From Mycobacterium sp. 155 (GTDB lineage: Bacteria > Actinomycetota > Actinomycetes > Mycobacteriales > Mycobacteriaceae): a stretch of DNA of 64,000 bases. Location of the stretch: contig NZ_KB892705.1 in the NCBI RefSeq assembly GCF_000373905.1, forward strand, positions 2,001,909-2,065,908, written 5' to 3'. Positions 13,450 to 22,829 of this stretch are shown one piece after another. The notes beneath the pieces were generated by a model that saw nothing but the letters and a program-made list of their open reading frames with translations, ran no database searches and was not told the DNA's origin. The position numbers were made by a program, and so were the translations under genes. Within the stretch, counting starts at the first letter, position 1, and each line of letters begins with the position of its first letter.

Positions 13450-13928
13450 CGACCACCGAACCGCTACCTTCGGAACCCGCGCGCCCGGCCGATGCCGCCG
13501 ACCGGGCCCTGTTCGACGCCATAGCCGCCGAGCACAGCATCATCTACGGCTACGGCATAGTTTCGGCGCATTCGACACCCGACGACAACGCGCTGGTAGC
13601 TGCCGCCATGGCCGAACACCGAGACCGTCGCGAAGCCGCGATCACCATGCTCACCGCCCGATCGGTGTCCCCGCCGCTGCCCGCGGCCGGATATCAGCTT
13701 CCGATGCCGGTGGCCAACCCCACCGACGCGGCGAACCTCGCCGTGCGCATGGAGCAGGACGCCGCAGTGGCCTGGCGCGCGGTGCTCGAGCAGGCCACCA
13801 GTGACGAGGACCGGGCCTTTGCGGTGACCGCATTGACCCAAGCGGCGGTCACCGCGGCGAAATGGCGTGCGCAGCTGGGCACCTGGCCGGTCACCGTCGC
13901 TTTCCCGGGCGGCGCCGAGTCCAGCTGA
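13446..13928 (+). CDS. Ferritin-like domain protein (DUF4439)
   Basis: A 160-residue, mostly helical protein. AALFDAIAAEHSIIYGYG near the start and EHRDRREAAITML further on resemble the helix pattern of the DUF4439 ferritin-like fold, which may bind metal. The homologue in M. tuberculosis would be Rv2844, of unknown function. ATG 13446 overlaps the upstream lipoprotein stop (ATGA). Coupling to a lipoprotein suggests a shared envelope role, but this is inference. Confidence 0.75.
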   Translation: MTTTEPLPSEPARPADAADRALFDAIAAEHSIIYGYGIVSAHSTPDDNALVAAAMAEHRDRREAAITMLTARSVSPPLPAAGYQLPMPVANPTDAANLAVRMEQDAAVAWRAVLEQATSDEDRAFAVTALTQAAVTAAKWRAQLGTWPVTVAFPGGAESS

Positions 13929-13969
13929 CCCGGCGCCTCCTAGCCCGGCGAACAGTCACGCAGGTCCCC

Positions 13970-13999
13970 GACACGCCGCTGTACGGGTACCGCCGTGTC
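13970..13999. terminator. Imperfect hairpin between convergent genes
   Basis: GACACG at 13970-13975 pairs with CGTGTC at 13994-13999, with partial pairing inside. It lies between the ends of the ferritin-like gene and proS, and could end transcription in both directions. There is no U-tract; support is weak. Confidence 0.35.
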
Positions 14000-14007
14000 T
14001 GTTCGCC

Positions 14008-15765
14008 CTAACTGGCCAGCGCCGCCGAGATCTCCGTGACGGCGTCGTCCACCGCGATCTCACGGTTCTCGCCGGTCAACCGGTTGCGGAGTTCGACGGT
14101 TCCGTCGGCCCAGCCGCGGCCGACCACGACGATCCACGGCATGCCGAGCAGCTCGGCGTCCTTGAACTTCACGCCGGGCGACGCCTTGCGGTCGTCGAAG
14201 AGCACCTCGTGGCCGAGCCGGTCCAGGCCGGCGACCAGCTCGGTGGCGCCCGTGCGCGCCGCCTCGTCCTTGTTGGCCACCACCACGTGCACGTCGAACG
14301 GCGCTACTGATACCGGCCAGCGCAGCCCGAGCTCGTCGTGCTGTTGTTCGGCGATCACCGCGACCATCCGCGATACCCCGACGCCATAGGAGCCCATGGT
14401 CAACCGGACCGGCTTGCCGTCCTCACCCAGTACATCAGCGGTGAATGCATCGGTGTACTTGCGGCCGAGCTGGAAGATGTGACCGATCTCGATGCCGCGC
14501 GCCGAGGTCAACACACCTGCACCGTCTGGTGACGGGTCGCCGTCCCGGACCTCGGCGGCCTCGATGGTGCCGTCGGCGGTGAAGTCACGGCCCATGACCA
14601 GACCGACGACGTGCTTGTTGGGGGCGTCGGCGCCGGTGATCCACGCCGTGCCGTCCACGATCCTGGGGTCGACGAGATAGCGAACCCCGTTCGCCAGCAA
14701 CGCTTTCGGCCCCACGTATCCCTTGACCAAGAAAGGGTTCTTGGCGAAGTCGGCATCGTCGAGCAGGGCGAACTCGGCTGGCTCGAGTGCGGCACCCAGC
14801 CGCTTCTCGTCGACCTCACGGTCACCGGGCACGCCGACCGCGAGCAACTCCCAGTCGCCGCCCGGCTCGCGGGTCTTGAGCAGGATGTTCTTGAGGGTGT
14901 CGGCTGCGGTGACCGCTCGGTCCGAGAACTGTTCCAGGCCGGCCGAATTGGCCCAGTCCACCAGTGTCGCGATGGTCGGGGTGTTCGGAGTTTCATGCAC
15001 CACGGCCGCTGGTTGCCCCTCGATCGGCAGTGGCGCCGGCGCCCGGGTCACGACCGCTTCGACGTTGGCGGCGTAGCCGGATTCCACGCACCGCACGAAG
15101 GTGTCCTCACCGACCTCGCTTTCGGCTAGGAACTCCTCCGAGGCACTGCCGCCCATAGCTCCCGAGACTGCCGACACAATCACGTAGTGCACACCCGCGC
15201 GTTCGAAGATCTTCTGGTAGGCCGCGCGGTGCGCGTGGTATGCGTTCTTGAGGCCGTCGTCGTCGATGTCGAACGAGTACGAGTCCTTCATGACGAACTC
15301 GCGGCCCCGCAGAATGCCTGCACGCGGACGCGCCTCGTCGCGGTACTTGGTCTGGATTTGGTACAGCAGGACCGGGAAGTCCTTGTAGGAGGAGTACTCT
15401 CCCTTGACCGTCAGCGTGAAGATCTCTTCGTGCGTGGGGCCGAGCAGATAATCGTTGCCTCGACGGTCCTGCAACCGGAAAAGGTTGTCGCCGTACTCGG
15501 TCCACCGGTTGGTGGTGTCGTACGGACCTCGTGGCAGCAGGGCGGGCAGGAGGATCTCCTGGCCGCCGATCGCGTTCATCTCGTCGCGGACGATCTTCTC
15601 GATCCGGCGCAGAACCCGGAGCCCCAGTGGCAGCCAGCTATAGATGCCTGGGCCGACCGGACGGACATATCCGGCCCGGATCAGCAGCTTGTGGCTGGGC
15701 ACCTCGGCGTCGGCGGGGTCGTCGCGAAGCGTGCGCAGGAACAGCTCTGACATACGGGTGATCAC
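14008..15765 (-). CDS. proS: Prolyl-tRNA synthetase
   Basis: Class II aminoacyl-tRNA synthetase of 585 residues with the bacterial-type insertion (editing) domain between motifs 2 and 3. Diagnostic segments include [70 protein letters not shown] with MKDSYSFD, and a C-terminal anticodon-binding domain ([15 protein letters not shown]). The start may be GTG 15765, supported by a TAAGCT hexamer eight bases upstream and by the recalled M. tuberculosis N-terminus [12 protein letters not shown] 15753 is the alternative. Confidence 0.97.
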   Translation of the reverse strand: MITRMSELFLRTLRDDPADAEVPSHKLLIRAGYVRPVGPGIYSWLPLGLRVLRRIEKIVRDEMNAIGGQEILLPALLPRGPYDTTNRWTEYGDNLFRLQDRRGNDYLLGPTHEEIFTLTVKGEYSSYKDFPVLLYQIQTKYRDEARPRAGILRGREFVMKDSYSFDIDDDGLKNAYHAHRAAYQKIFERAGVHYVIVSAVSGAMGGSASEEFLAESEVGEDTFVRCVESGYAANVEAVVTRAPAPLPIEGQPAAVVHETPNTPTIATLVDWANSAGLEQFSDRAVTAADTLKNILLKTREPGGDWELLAVGVPGDREVDEKRLGAALEPAEFALLDDADFAKNPFLVKGYVGPKALLANGVRYLVDPRIVDGTAWITGADAPNKHVVGLVMGRDFTADGTIEAAEVRDGDPSPDGAGVLTSARGIEIGHIFQLGRKYTDAFTADVLGEDGKPVRLTMGSYGVGVSRMVAVIAEQQHDELGLRWPVSVAPFDVHVVVANKDEAARTGATELVAGLDRLGHEVLFDDRKASPGVKFKDAELLGMPWIVVVGRGWADGTVELRNRLTGENREIAVDDAVTEISAALAS

Positions 15766-15773
15766 AGCGGGCT

Positions 15774-15779
15774 AGCTTA
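15774..15779 (-). promoter_or_regulatory. -10 hexamer, leaderless start of proS
   Basis: On the minus strand TAAGCT lies 8 bases before the GTG at 15765. Confidence 0.4.
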
Positions 15780-15932
15780 CTGAAGGCCCAACCCACGCCG
15801 AGCGTCGTCCCGAGCAGCCGAACCACCGTGCTGTGGGCCGGTGCCGGGGTGCGGACCGGGCCAGCCGACGACGCCGGCGCCGAACCGAGCGCTACAACCC
15901 CCGGCACGCAGCGTCACTTGGCGGTAGATTAT

Positions 15933-15983
15933 GTGCATAGTGCATGATTTTTGAACTGCATATTATGCGCTTTTCACATGTGA
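15933..15983 (+). promoter_or_regulatory. AT-rich operator/promoter region of the monooxygenase-MarR operon
   Basis: This unusually AT-rich stretch holds a direct repeat GTGCATA/GTGCATG (15933-15946), a dyad GCATATTATGC (15958-15968) containing a TATTAT -10-like hexamer (15961-15966), and a perfect palindrome TCACATGTGA (15974-15983) near the expected transcript start. GAAGG, a ribosome-binding site, follows at 15986. The downstream MarR gene is the likely regulator. Confidence 0.55.
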
Positions 15984-15999
15984 TTGAAGGTGTGGCGCC

Positions 16000-17175
16000 A
16001 TGCGAATCGCCATCAGCGGAGCAGGTATCGCCGGACCCGCCGTCGCGCACTGGTTGCGCCGGACGGGACACGTTCCAACACTGATCGACCATTCCCCGCA
16101 TCTGCGAACCGGCGGCTACGTCGTCGATTTCTGGGGCATCGGCTATCGCGTCGCGCAGCTGATGGGCATCGAATCCGCAGTCCGCGCGGCCGGCTATCAG
16201 GCCCGGACGGTGCGCGGAGTTCGACCCGACGGGTCGCTGCTGGCCAGCATCGACGTGGGCGCATTCGTCGAGGCGGTCGCCGACCGCTACACCACCATCG
16301 CGCGGTCTGATCTGTCCGCGATCATCTTCGCCACCATCGCCGACGACGTCGAAACCATCTTCGGTGATTCCATCACCGCCATCGACGATCGGGCCGATGG
16401 CGTGACGGTGAGCTTCGACCAGCACCCGGCACGCGAATTCGACCTGGTGCTCGGTGCCGACGGCCTGCACTCCGGGGTACGCCGGATCGCGTTCGGGCAG
16501 CGCAGTCCCGAGTACTACCTGGGTTGCATGGTGGCCGCGTTCACCGCCACGGGATATCGGCCGCGCGACGAACTGAGCTACGTCCTGTACAACACCGTCG
16601 GCGCGCAGGTCGGACGCTTCGCCCTGCGCGATGACCGAACGCTGTTCCTATTCGTCTACCGGACACCGGCACCGGAGACCCCCGAACCCGTCGAGGTGGC
16701 GAAAGCGGCGCTGCGCGACCGATTCGCCGACGGCGGGTGGGAATGCCGACGGATCCTGGAACGGCTCGACGACACCGACGACCTCTACTTCGACAGCGTC
16801 AGCCAAATCCGGCAGGACAGCTGGTCCAGCGGCCGGGTCGCGCTGCTCGGTGACGCCGCCGCTGCGGTGTCGCTGATGGCCGGCGAGGGCACCGGCCTGG
16901 CGATGCTCGAAGCGTATGTGCTGGCCGGGGAGCTGCACCGGGCCGACGGCGACTACCGGCTAGCGCTGCCCGCTTACGAACAACGCCTGCGGCGGTTCGT
17001 CGAGGGAAAGCAGAGAGGCGCGACGAAATTCATCTCGTTCTTTGCCGCACAGTCACGGCTGGGACTGGGCCTGCGCAACGCCGGTGTGCGCGCACTGAGC
17101 ATCAGAGCGCTGGCCAAGCTGGTCTCCGCGCGCAGTTTCCGCGATGATTTCGACCTACCCGACTACGGCATGTGA
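16000..17175 (+). CDS. FAD-dependent aromatic-type monooxygenase
   Basis: A 391-residue flavoprotein of the p-hydroxybenzoate hydroxylase/TetX fold. It has the dinucleotide-binding GAGIAG at residues 7-12, a central LVLGADGLHSGVRR segment, and GRVALLGDAAAAVSLMAGEG near 280, where the conserved GD contacts FAD. Such enzymes hydroxylate aromatic or polyketide substrates using NAD(P)H and oxygen; some inactivate antibiotics. ATG 16000 follows GAAGG. The stop overlaps the MarR gene (GTGA), so this is a two-gene regulated operon. The substrate cannot be told from sequence. Confidence 0.88.
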   Translation: MRIAISGAGIAGPAVAHWLRRTGHVPTLIDHSPHLRTGGYVVDFWGIGYRVAQLMGIESAVRAAGYQARTVRGVRPDGSLLASIDVGAFVEAVADRYTTIARSDLSAIIFATIADDVETIFGDSITAIDDRADGVTVSFDQHPAREFDLVLGADGLHSGVRRIAFGQRSPEYYLGCMVAAFTATGYRPRDELSYVLYNTVGAQVGRFALRDDRTLFLFVYRTPAPETPEPVEVAKAALRDRFADGGWECRRILERLDDTDDLYFDSVSQIRQDSWSSGRVALLGDAAAAVSLMAGEGTGLAMLEAYVLAGELHRADGDYRLALPAYEQRLRRFVEGKQRGATKFISFFAAQSRLGLGLRNAGVRALSIRALAKLVSARSFRDDFDLPDYGM

Positions 17176-17690
17176 GCGATTCCCGAGAACCGATGAACGA
17201 AACCCACCGACGCGCCCCGGCGCCCACCGCCGTCTCCGGGCACTACCTCACCGAACTCGAGCAGGCCACCCGGGGACTGTTCGCCGCCAACGTCTCGGTG
17301 CTGGATCGCAGCGGCAAGCACATCGGGCTGACGTCGTTGCGCGCACTGCAGGCGCTGGATTGTCGCGGACCCAGCATGGTCGCCCAGCTGGCCACCGACC
17401 TGCACCTACTGCCCTCGACGGCCAGCCGGCTCAGCGACCGCCTGGCCGACGCCGGGTTGATCACCCGCGGCGTCTCACCGACCAACCGACGAGCGACGCA
17501 GCTGGAACTCACCGACGCGGGGCGCGCGGTGCTCGACGAACTGACTCGGCTGCGTATCGAGGTCTTCGCCGAGGTGGTGGCCCACATGACCGAGCAGGAT
17601 CGGACCGCCCTGGTGCGTGGTACCGCGGCATTCACCCGGGCCCACCGCGCACTGACCGCAACTACCGCATCGTCGGCGGGCTCGCGCTGA
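17172..17690 (+). CDS. MarR-family transcriptional regulator
   Basis: A 172-residue winged-helix protein. The DNA-binding region spans about residues 50-125 and contains MVAQLATDLHLLPSTASRLSDRLADAGLI followed by the wing TRGVSPTNRRATQLELTDAG. MarR proteins bind palindromes as dimers and usually repress adjacent transporters or oxidoreductases until a phenolic ligand releases them. GTG 17172 overlaps the monooxygenase stop by four bases. The palindromes at 15958-15983 are the obvious target, making the operon autoregulated; this is inferred from context. Confidence 0.88.
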   Translation: MSDSREPMNETHRRAPAPTAVSGHYLTELEQATRGLFAANVSVLDRSGKHIGLTSLRALQALDCRGPSMVAQLATDLHLLPSTASRLSDRLADAGLITRGVSPTNRRATQLELTDAGRAVLDELTRLRIEVFAEVVAHMTEQDRTALVRGTAAFTRAHRALTATTASSAGSR

Positions 17691-17702
17691 GTCGGCGCCA
17701 TC

Positions 17703-18464
17703 TCAGACCCGGTTACGGAAGGTCTCGTCGAACAGGTCCAGCACCGCCTGCCAGGCGCGCGCCGCGTGCGTCGGGTGATAGGCGACGCCCGGCACGGTGG
17801 CCATGGTGTGAGTGGTCCCCCCGGTGGGTGACCCGTCCGGGTTTGTCGGTTGCGCCCAGAAGGCGTGCTGGGCTCCGCCGTAGATATTCACCCGCCAGTC
17901 GACCCCGACGTCCTGGAGCACTCGGCTGAACGCCAGCACCCGATCGGGGGTGCAAAGCGGGTCTTCGGAGCCGGTGCAGAGCAGGAAGACGCCGGTCACG
18001 TCGGCCCAGTCGGCCGCAGTGATGTCCGGCAGGCTGGGATGGACGGCCGCGACGGCGTGGAACGGCACCCCCGCCCCGACGAGTTCGAGGACGATCCGGG
18101 CGCCGGCGCCGTAGCCGAGTGCGGCGAGCCGGTCCGGGTCGACACCGGGCACCGCCAGCAGGACATCGAGCGCGGCGCGGCCGATCGCGGCCATCCGCTG
18201 GGGATCGGCGATCAGCGGCAGGACCCGGGCCAGCATCGCGTCGGGTCGGCCGCTGAACAGCTGGCCGCCGTGATAGTCCATCGCCAAGGCCAGATAGCCG
18301 TGCGTAGCCAGATCGTCGGCACGACGCCGCTGATAGTCGTCGAGGCCGATCCCGTCGTGTCCGATGAGCACGGCCGGCCATGGCCCCTCGCCGTGCGGCC
18401 GTGCCAGGTGGGCAACCATGGTCAGGCCGTCCACGGCGTAGGTGACTTCCTGGGTTGCACTCAT
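17703..18464 (-). CDS. Dienelactone hydrolase-like protein lacking the usual nucleophile
   Basis: A 253-residue alpha/beta hydrolase of the dienelactone hydrolase group. Family segments include VLIGHDGIGLDDY, LALAMDYHGGQLF, an acid in CTGSEDPLC and a histidine in YGGAQHAFW. The nucleophile elbow, normally GYCxGG, reads GYGAGA, so Gly119 stands where Cys is expected. The protein may be non-catalytic or use another residue. ATG 18464 is the first start matching the family; the frame is open further upstream through efpA and is not coding there. It ends 12 bases from the convergent MarR gene. Confidence 0.8.
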   Translation of the reverse strand: MSATQEVTYAVDGLTMVAHLARPHGEGPWPAVLIGHDGIGLDDYQRRRADDLATHGYLALAMDYHGGQLFSGRPDAMLARVLPLIADPQRMAAIGRAALDVLLAVPGVDPDRLAALGYGAGARIVLELVGAGVPFHAVAAVHPSLPDITAADWADVTGVFLLCTGSEDPLCTPDRVLAFSRVLQDVGVDWRVNIYGGAQHAFWAQPTNPDGSPTGGTTHTMATVPGVAYHPTHAARAWQAVLDLFDETFRNRV

Positions 18465-18577
18465 CGCCTCGGACGCTATCGGGCGGTCCGCAGTCCCGTC
18501 GCCGTGATTCGCTCTCGGCCGAAGTTGGCTGCCTCGGCCCTCCTCACCCACCTGCGGCGGGTGCGTCGTCGACGCGG

Positions 18578-20167
18578 CTACAGCTCCCCGGCGTCCAGCG
18601 CTTCCTTGACGTCCTGCGCATGTGCCACCTGCTCGGCGGTGTAGCCGATGAACAGTGCAGCGCCGCCGACCAGGACCGCCACCGCGGCCACCCACAGCAG
18701 GCCGTAGGTGTAGCCGGCGTCCAGCGCGGCGAGCTGCGCAGGGTTCATGTTCTTCACCGGGCCGGTGGTGCCGCCCAGGTACAGCGTGCGCGACGTGATG
18801 ACGGCCTGAATCACCGACAGCACCAGCGGGCCACCGAGGCTCTGCAGCATCAGCGCGATCGCCGAGGCGGGGCCGATCCGGTCGAAGCCCACACCGGCGA
18901 TCGCCGCGAGGGTCAGCGGCACCACGATCATGCCGATGCCGATGCCGCCGACCGTGATGGGAACCACCAGGTTCGGGAAGTAGGGGATGCCCGCGTGCAG
19001 CGTCGAGCCGTACAGCATCGCGCCCAACACCAGGATTCCGCCGGCGATGACCAACACCCGCGGCGAGAAGAACCGCACGGCCTGCGAGGAGACTCCGAGC
19101 CCGATGCCCATCCCGATCACGAACGGAATGAAGCCGATGCCCGCGTGCAGCGCGGTGTAGCCGAGGATGTCCTGCACGTACAGGCCGATCAGCACGGTCA
19201 GGGTGAACAGCACACCGCCGGCCAGGAAGATCGCCGCGAAGGTGGCGAGCCGGTTGCGCTCGTGGAACAGATCGAACGGGACGACGGGGTTCTCCGCGGT
19301 GCGTTCGGCAATGAGGAAGGCGAGACCGAAGACCGCGGCGGCCGCACCCGAACCGAGCGTGACGGGCGACAGCCAGCCGCGCTCGGGGCCCTGCGTGAAG
19401 GCGAACACCGCGGCCGTGCAGGCCAGCGTGGCCAGGAGCGCACCTGCTGCGTCCAGCTTCATCCGCTCGCGGTGCGTCTCCCGCAGCGCGGTGCGGGCCA
19501 GGTAGAGCATCACCAGCCCGATGGGCACGTTGACAATGAAGGCCCAGCGCCAGGACACCTCGGTGAGAGCTCCGCCGACCACCAGACCCATCACCGACCC
19601 GATGGCGGTCATCGCCCCGAACACCGCGGTGGCCAGGTTTCGGGCCGGCCCCTTGGGGAACGTGGTGGCGACCAGGGCCAGACCGGTGGGCGAGGCGATG
19701 GCGGCGCCGATACCCTGCAGCAGCCGGGCGGTCACCATCGTGGCTTCGTTCCACGCGCTGCCACACAGGATCGAGGCAATGGTGAACAGCGCAACACCCA
19801 CGATGAAGGTGCGTTTACGGCCGATGGTGTCGCCGAGCCGGCCACCCAGCAGCATCAGACCGCCGAACGTGAGCACGTAGGCCGTGATGACCCAGCTGCG
19901 TCCGGCGTCGGACAGGCTCAGCTCGTCCTGGATCTTCGGCAACGCAACGATCGCGACGGTGCTATCCATGGTGGCAAGCAACTGCATGCCCGCAATGGCG
20001 ATGACCGCCGACAGGAAACCCCAGGACGGGATCCAGGCCGGGAGCCGCGAAGCGGCCCCTTCGCGCTGGCCGCCGTCGCTGTCTGCCGCCTGGTACATCG
20101 GCAAAACCCGGTCCTCCCCGGCGTCGCGGTCCATTGCTGCGCGCTCTGCGTCATTGAGAGCCGTCAT
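18578..20167 (-). CDS. efpA: MFS multidrug efflux transporter EfpA
   Basis: A 529-residue major-facilitator protein of the 14-helix QacA group. After a hydrophilic N-terminus of about 48 residues come the first membrane segment (FLSAVIAIAGMQLLATMDS) and the loop motif LGGRLGDTIGRKR; a conserved GIGAAIASPTGLALV segment follows. The position between proS and cysG matches Rv2846c efpA, an efflux pump linked to drug tolerance. The start at ATG 20167 is supported by a TAAGGT hexamer eight bases upstream that overlaps a dyad (20173-20188). Regulation by a local repressor is likely. Confidence 0.94.
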   Translation of the reverse strand: MTALNDAERAAMDRDAGEDRVLPMYQAADSDGGQREGAASRLPAWIPSWGFLSAVIAIAGMQLLATMDSTVAIVALPKIQDELSLSDAGRSWVITAYVLTFGGLMLLGGRLGDTIGRKRTFIVGVALFTIASILCGSAWNEATMVTARLLQGIGAAIASPTGLALVATTFPKGPARNLATAVFGAMTAIGSVMGLVVGGALTEVSWRWAFIVNVPIGLVMLYLARTALRETHRERMKLDAAGALLATLACTAAVFAFTQGPERGWLSPVTLGSGAAAAVFGLAFLIAERTAENPVVPFDLFHERNRLATFAAIFLAGGVLFTLTVLIGLYVQDILGYTALHAGIGFIPFVIGMGIGLGVSSQAVRFFSPRVLVIAGGILVLGAMLYGSTLHAGIPYFPNLVVPITVGGIGIGMIVVPLTLAAIAGVGFDRIGPASAIALMLQSLGGPLVLSVIQAVITSRTLYLGGTTGPVKNMNPAQLAALDAGYTYGLLWVAAVAVLVGGAALFIGYTAEQVAHAQDVKEALDAGEL

Positions 20168-20172
20168 AGAGA

Positions 20173-20188
20173 ATTACCTTACAGTAAT
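20173..20188 (-). promoter_or_regulatory. efpA promoter with overlapping dyad
   Basis: ATTAC (20173-20177) and GTAAT (20184-20188) form an inverted repeat with a six-base spacer. The minus-strand hexamer TAAGGT (20176-20181), eight bases before the ATG, lies within it. A TCTTAAGA palindrome abuts at 20188-20195. A repressor bound here would block polymerase. Confidence 0.55.
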
Positions 20189-20200
20189 CTTAAGAATCCT

Positions 20201-21409
20201 TTAGCCCGCGAACCCGGCCACAGCCCCTATGACGATGATCGCGGGAGGCCGGATGCCCTCTTCGCGGATCTTCTCCGGCGCGTCCCCAAGTGTGGCCCGC
20301 AACGTCCGCTGAGCCACCGTACTGCCGTGCTGCACGACCAGAACCGGCGTATCCGCAGGTCGGCCACCATCGAGCAGGGCCTTGGCGAACAACTCGATGC
20401 GTTCGACGGCCATCAGCAGCACGATGGTGCCGCTCATCTGAGCCAGTGCATTCCAATTCACTAACGATTCTGGGTGCCCAGGCGCAACGTGGCCGCTGAC
20501 CACCACAAATTCGTGGGTGAGACCGCGATGGGTGACCGGAACGCCGGTCAACGCAGGAACTGCTATGGCACTGGTCACACCCGGCACGACGGTGACCGGA
20601 ATCCCGGCTTCGGTGCAGGCCAGCACCTCCTCATAGCCTCGCGCGAACACGAACGGGTCGCCGCCTTTGAGTCGCACCACGAACTTGCCTGCCCTGGCCC
20701 GGTCGATGAGCACTTGATTGATCGCGTCCTGTGCCATTGCCCGTCCGTAGGGGATCTTGGCGGCGTCGATCACCTCAACGTGCGGCCCGAGCTCGGCGAG
20801 CAGATCCTGCGGCGCCAGTCGGTCGGCGACGACGACGTCGGCGCGGGCCAGCAGCCGCCGCCCCCGCACGGTGATGAGTTCGGGGTCCCCGGGGCCACCG
20901 CCCACAAGAGCTACCCCGTTGGGCGCCTCCCCCGTCATCTCCGCGGTGATGAGACCGCGTTGCAGCGCCTCGTGGATGGCTGACCGGATGGCCGCGGAAC
21001 GGCGGTGCTCTCCACCGGCGAGCACACCCACCGACAGTCCGTCGTAGTCGAAGGTCGCCGGGGTGACGGCCGAACCCTCGCGGGCGATGTCGGCGCGCAC
21101 GCAGAAGATGCGGCGTCGCTGGGCCTCGTCGGCGACAGCCGCATTGACATCGCCATCGTCGGTGGCCGCAATCACATACCAGGCCCCGTCCAAATCGCCG
21201 GGCCGGAAATCCCGCAGCGCGAGGGTGATCCCAGGCTCATCCTGAGCCAGCGCTTCCACCGCGGGAGTGGCGGCGCGGGCGACGACGTGCACGTCGGCGC
21301 CGTTGGCGATCAGCAGTGGCAGTCGGCGCTGGGCAACGGTTCCGGCGCCGACGACAACCACCTTCTTACCGGACAAACGCAGGCCGACGAGATAGGCGTT
21401 CTCTGTCAT
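20201..21409 (-). CDS. cysG: Siroheme synthase-type fusion: precorrin-2 dehydrogenase and uroporphyrinogen-III C-methyltransferase
   Basis: A 402-residue two-domain enzyme. The N-terminal part has a Rossmann motif (VVVVGAGTVAQRR) typical of precorrin-2 dehydrogenase/ferrochelatase. The C-terminal part is the methyltransferase, with VALVGGGPGDPELITVRG, VVRLKGGDPFVFARG and VVPGVTSAIAVPAL. Together they make precorrin-2 and sirohydrochlorin, at the branch to siroheme (sulfite and nitrite reductases) and cobalamin. ATG 21409 is preferred because GAGGAGCC lies just upstream; the frame is open to 21433. It is downstream of cobB, 20 bases away. Confidence 0.94.
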   Translation of the reverse strand: MTENAYLVGLRLSGKKVVVVGAGTVAQRRLPLLIANGADVHVVARAATPAVEALAQDEPGITLALRDFRPGDLDGAWYVIAATDDGDVNAAVADEAQRRRIFCVRADIAREGSAVTPATFDYDGLSVGVLAGGEHRRSAAIRSAIHEALQRGLITAEMTGEAPNGVALVGGGPGDPELITVRGRRLLARADVVVADRLAPQDLLAELGPHVEVIDAAKIPYGRAMAQDAINQVLIDRARAGKFVVRLKGGDPFVFARGYEEVLACTEAGIPVTVVPGVTSAIAVPALTGVPVTHRGLTHEFVVVSGHVAPGHPESLVNWNALAQMSGTIVLLMAVERIELFAKALLDGGRPADTPVLVVQHGSTVAQRTLRATLGDAPEKIREEGIRPPAIIVIGAVAGFAG

Positions 21410-21429
21410 TTTGGCTCCTCGCGTCTGCA

Positions 21430-22818
21430 TCACCCGCCGAGCTTAGAGCCTGCCGCCGCCGCCACGAACCGGGTGATGGCCTCCGGGTGAGCGGCAGGGT
21501 GGGTGTGCAGGTAGCCCGCGTGCACCCCGCCCCGGACCGCTCCGTCGGTGACTGGCCGCCGCTGTGCGTCGGTGAACGTCCAGGCCGGAGCCCGAGTGTC
21601 AGTGAAAGTAGCTGCGGTGCGATGGAATTCGTGTCCGGTGACGCGATAGCCCGCGGCGTGCAGCGAGGAATCTACAACCGCGACGGCGTCGCGGTATCCG
21701 AGGGTCAGCCGTTCGGTGAACCGCGCCGAGCCGGGCAGCACCCCACACATCGGCGTCCCATCGAGATCGTCGAGCAGATAGGTCAGACCGGCACATTCGG
21801 CATGTACCGGCGCGCCACAGCCAGCGAGATCGCGGATCTGCTCGCGCACAACGTCGTTGGCGGATAACTCGGCGGTGAACTGCTCGGGGAAGCCGCCCGG
21901 CAGTATCAGCGCATCGGTGCCGGGCGGCAACGGGTCGGTCAGCGGATCGAACTCGACGACGACCGCACCGGCCGCACGCAGGAGCTCACCGTGCTCGGCG
22001 TATCCGAAGCTGAAGGCCTTGCCCGCCGCGAGCGCGACCGTGATCTCGGCCACCGGCCGGGCAACGACCGGGGACCACGGCTCGGCAGCCACGTGCGCCG
22101 CGGCGACGGAACGCACCGCTGCGAGGTCAACATGACTGGCCACCAGCGCGGTCATCGCGGCCACCGCCGCGATCGCCCGACGGCCGTGCTCGACGGCCGT
22201 GACGAGACCTAGATGCCTTGACGGAACCGATAGTTCGTCGTTGCGCGGAATCACACCGAACACCGGCACCCCGGCTTGCTCACAGGCCTGTCGCAGCACC
22301 TGCTCGTGCCGGGCCGAGCCGACCCGGTTGAGGATCACCCCGGCAATGTGCACATCGGGGTCGAAGGTCGCGAAGCCGTGCAGCAGTGCGGCCACGCTGT
22401 GACTCTGCCCACGCGCATCGACCACCAGCACCACGGGAGCGCCCAGCAGACCGGCAACCTGTGCGGTGGAGCCCCGGGGCGTGCCGTGCATCCGATCATC
22501 GATACGCCCGTCGAAGAGTCCCATCACCCCTTCGACGACGGCGATGTCAGCACAGTAACTGCCGTGCCGGTACAGCGGACCGATCAGCTCGGCACCGACC
22601 AGCACCGGATCGAGGTTGCGTCCCGGCCGACCGGCGGCCAGGGCGTGGTAGCCCGGGTCGATGAAATCCGGGCCGACCTTGAACGGCGCCACCGTGTCGC
22701 CGGCACGGCCCAGCGCGCCGATCAGACCTGTTGCCACCGTTGTCTTCCCGCTGCCTGAGGCCGGTGCGGCGATAACCACTCCCGGCGTCGTGGTGCTGGT
22801 GCTGGTGCTGGCGCTCAC
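21430..22818 (-). CDS. cobB: Cobyrinate/hydrogenobyrinate a,c-diamide synthase
   Basis: A 462-residue glutamine-dependent amidase of the cobalamin pathway that amidates the a and c side chains of (hydrogeno)byrinate. It has a P-loop in [15 protein letters not shown] near 18-32, the substrate segment FKVGPDFIDPGYH, and a C-terminal class I amidotransferase domain with the nucleophile in HAECAGLTYL and an active-site His in GHEFHRT. GTG 22818 is the longest start; Ser/Thr repeats encoded by a GTGCTG run precede the P-loop, and a later GTG could also initiate. A possible switch structure lies before it (22830-22904). Confidence 0.95.
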   Translation of the reverse strand: MSASTSTSTTTPGVVIAAPASGSGKTTVATGLIGALGRAGDTVAPFKVGPDFIDPGYHALAAGRPGRNLDPVLVGAELIGPLYRHGSYCADIAVVEGVMGLFDGRIDDRMHGTPRGSTAQVAGLLGAPVVLVVDARGQSHSVAALLHGFATFDPDVHIAGVILNRVGSARHEQVLRQACEQAGVPVFGVIPRNDELSVPSRHLGLVTAVEHGRRAIAAVAAMTALVASHVDLAAVRSVAAAHVAAEPWSPVVARPVAEITVALAAGKAFSFGYAEHGELLRAAGAVVVEFDPLTDPLPPGTDALILPGGFPEQFTAELSANDVVREQIRDLAGCGAPVHAECAGLTYLLDDLDGTPMCGVLPGSARFTERLTLGYRDAVAVVDSSLHAAGYRVTGHEFHRTAATFTDTRAPAWTFTDAQRRPVTDGAVRGGVHAGYLHTHPAAHPEAITRFVAAAAGSKLGG

Positions 22819-22829
22819 CCCAGCACCGC

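Noticed and set aside
18455..20464. 669-codon plus-strand frame
   Set aside because: Antisense to efpA and the dienelactone hydrolase-like gene; charged low-complexity product.
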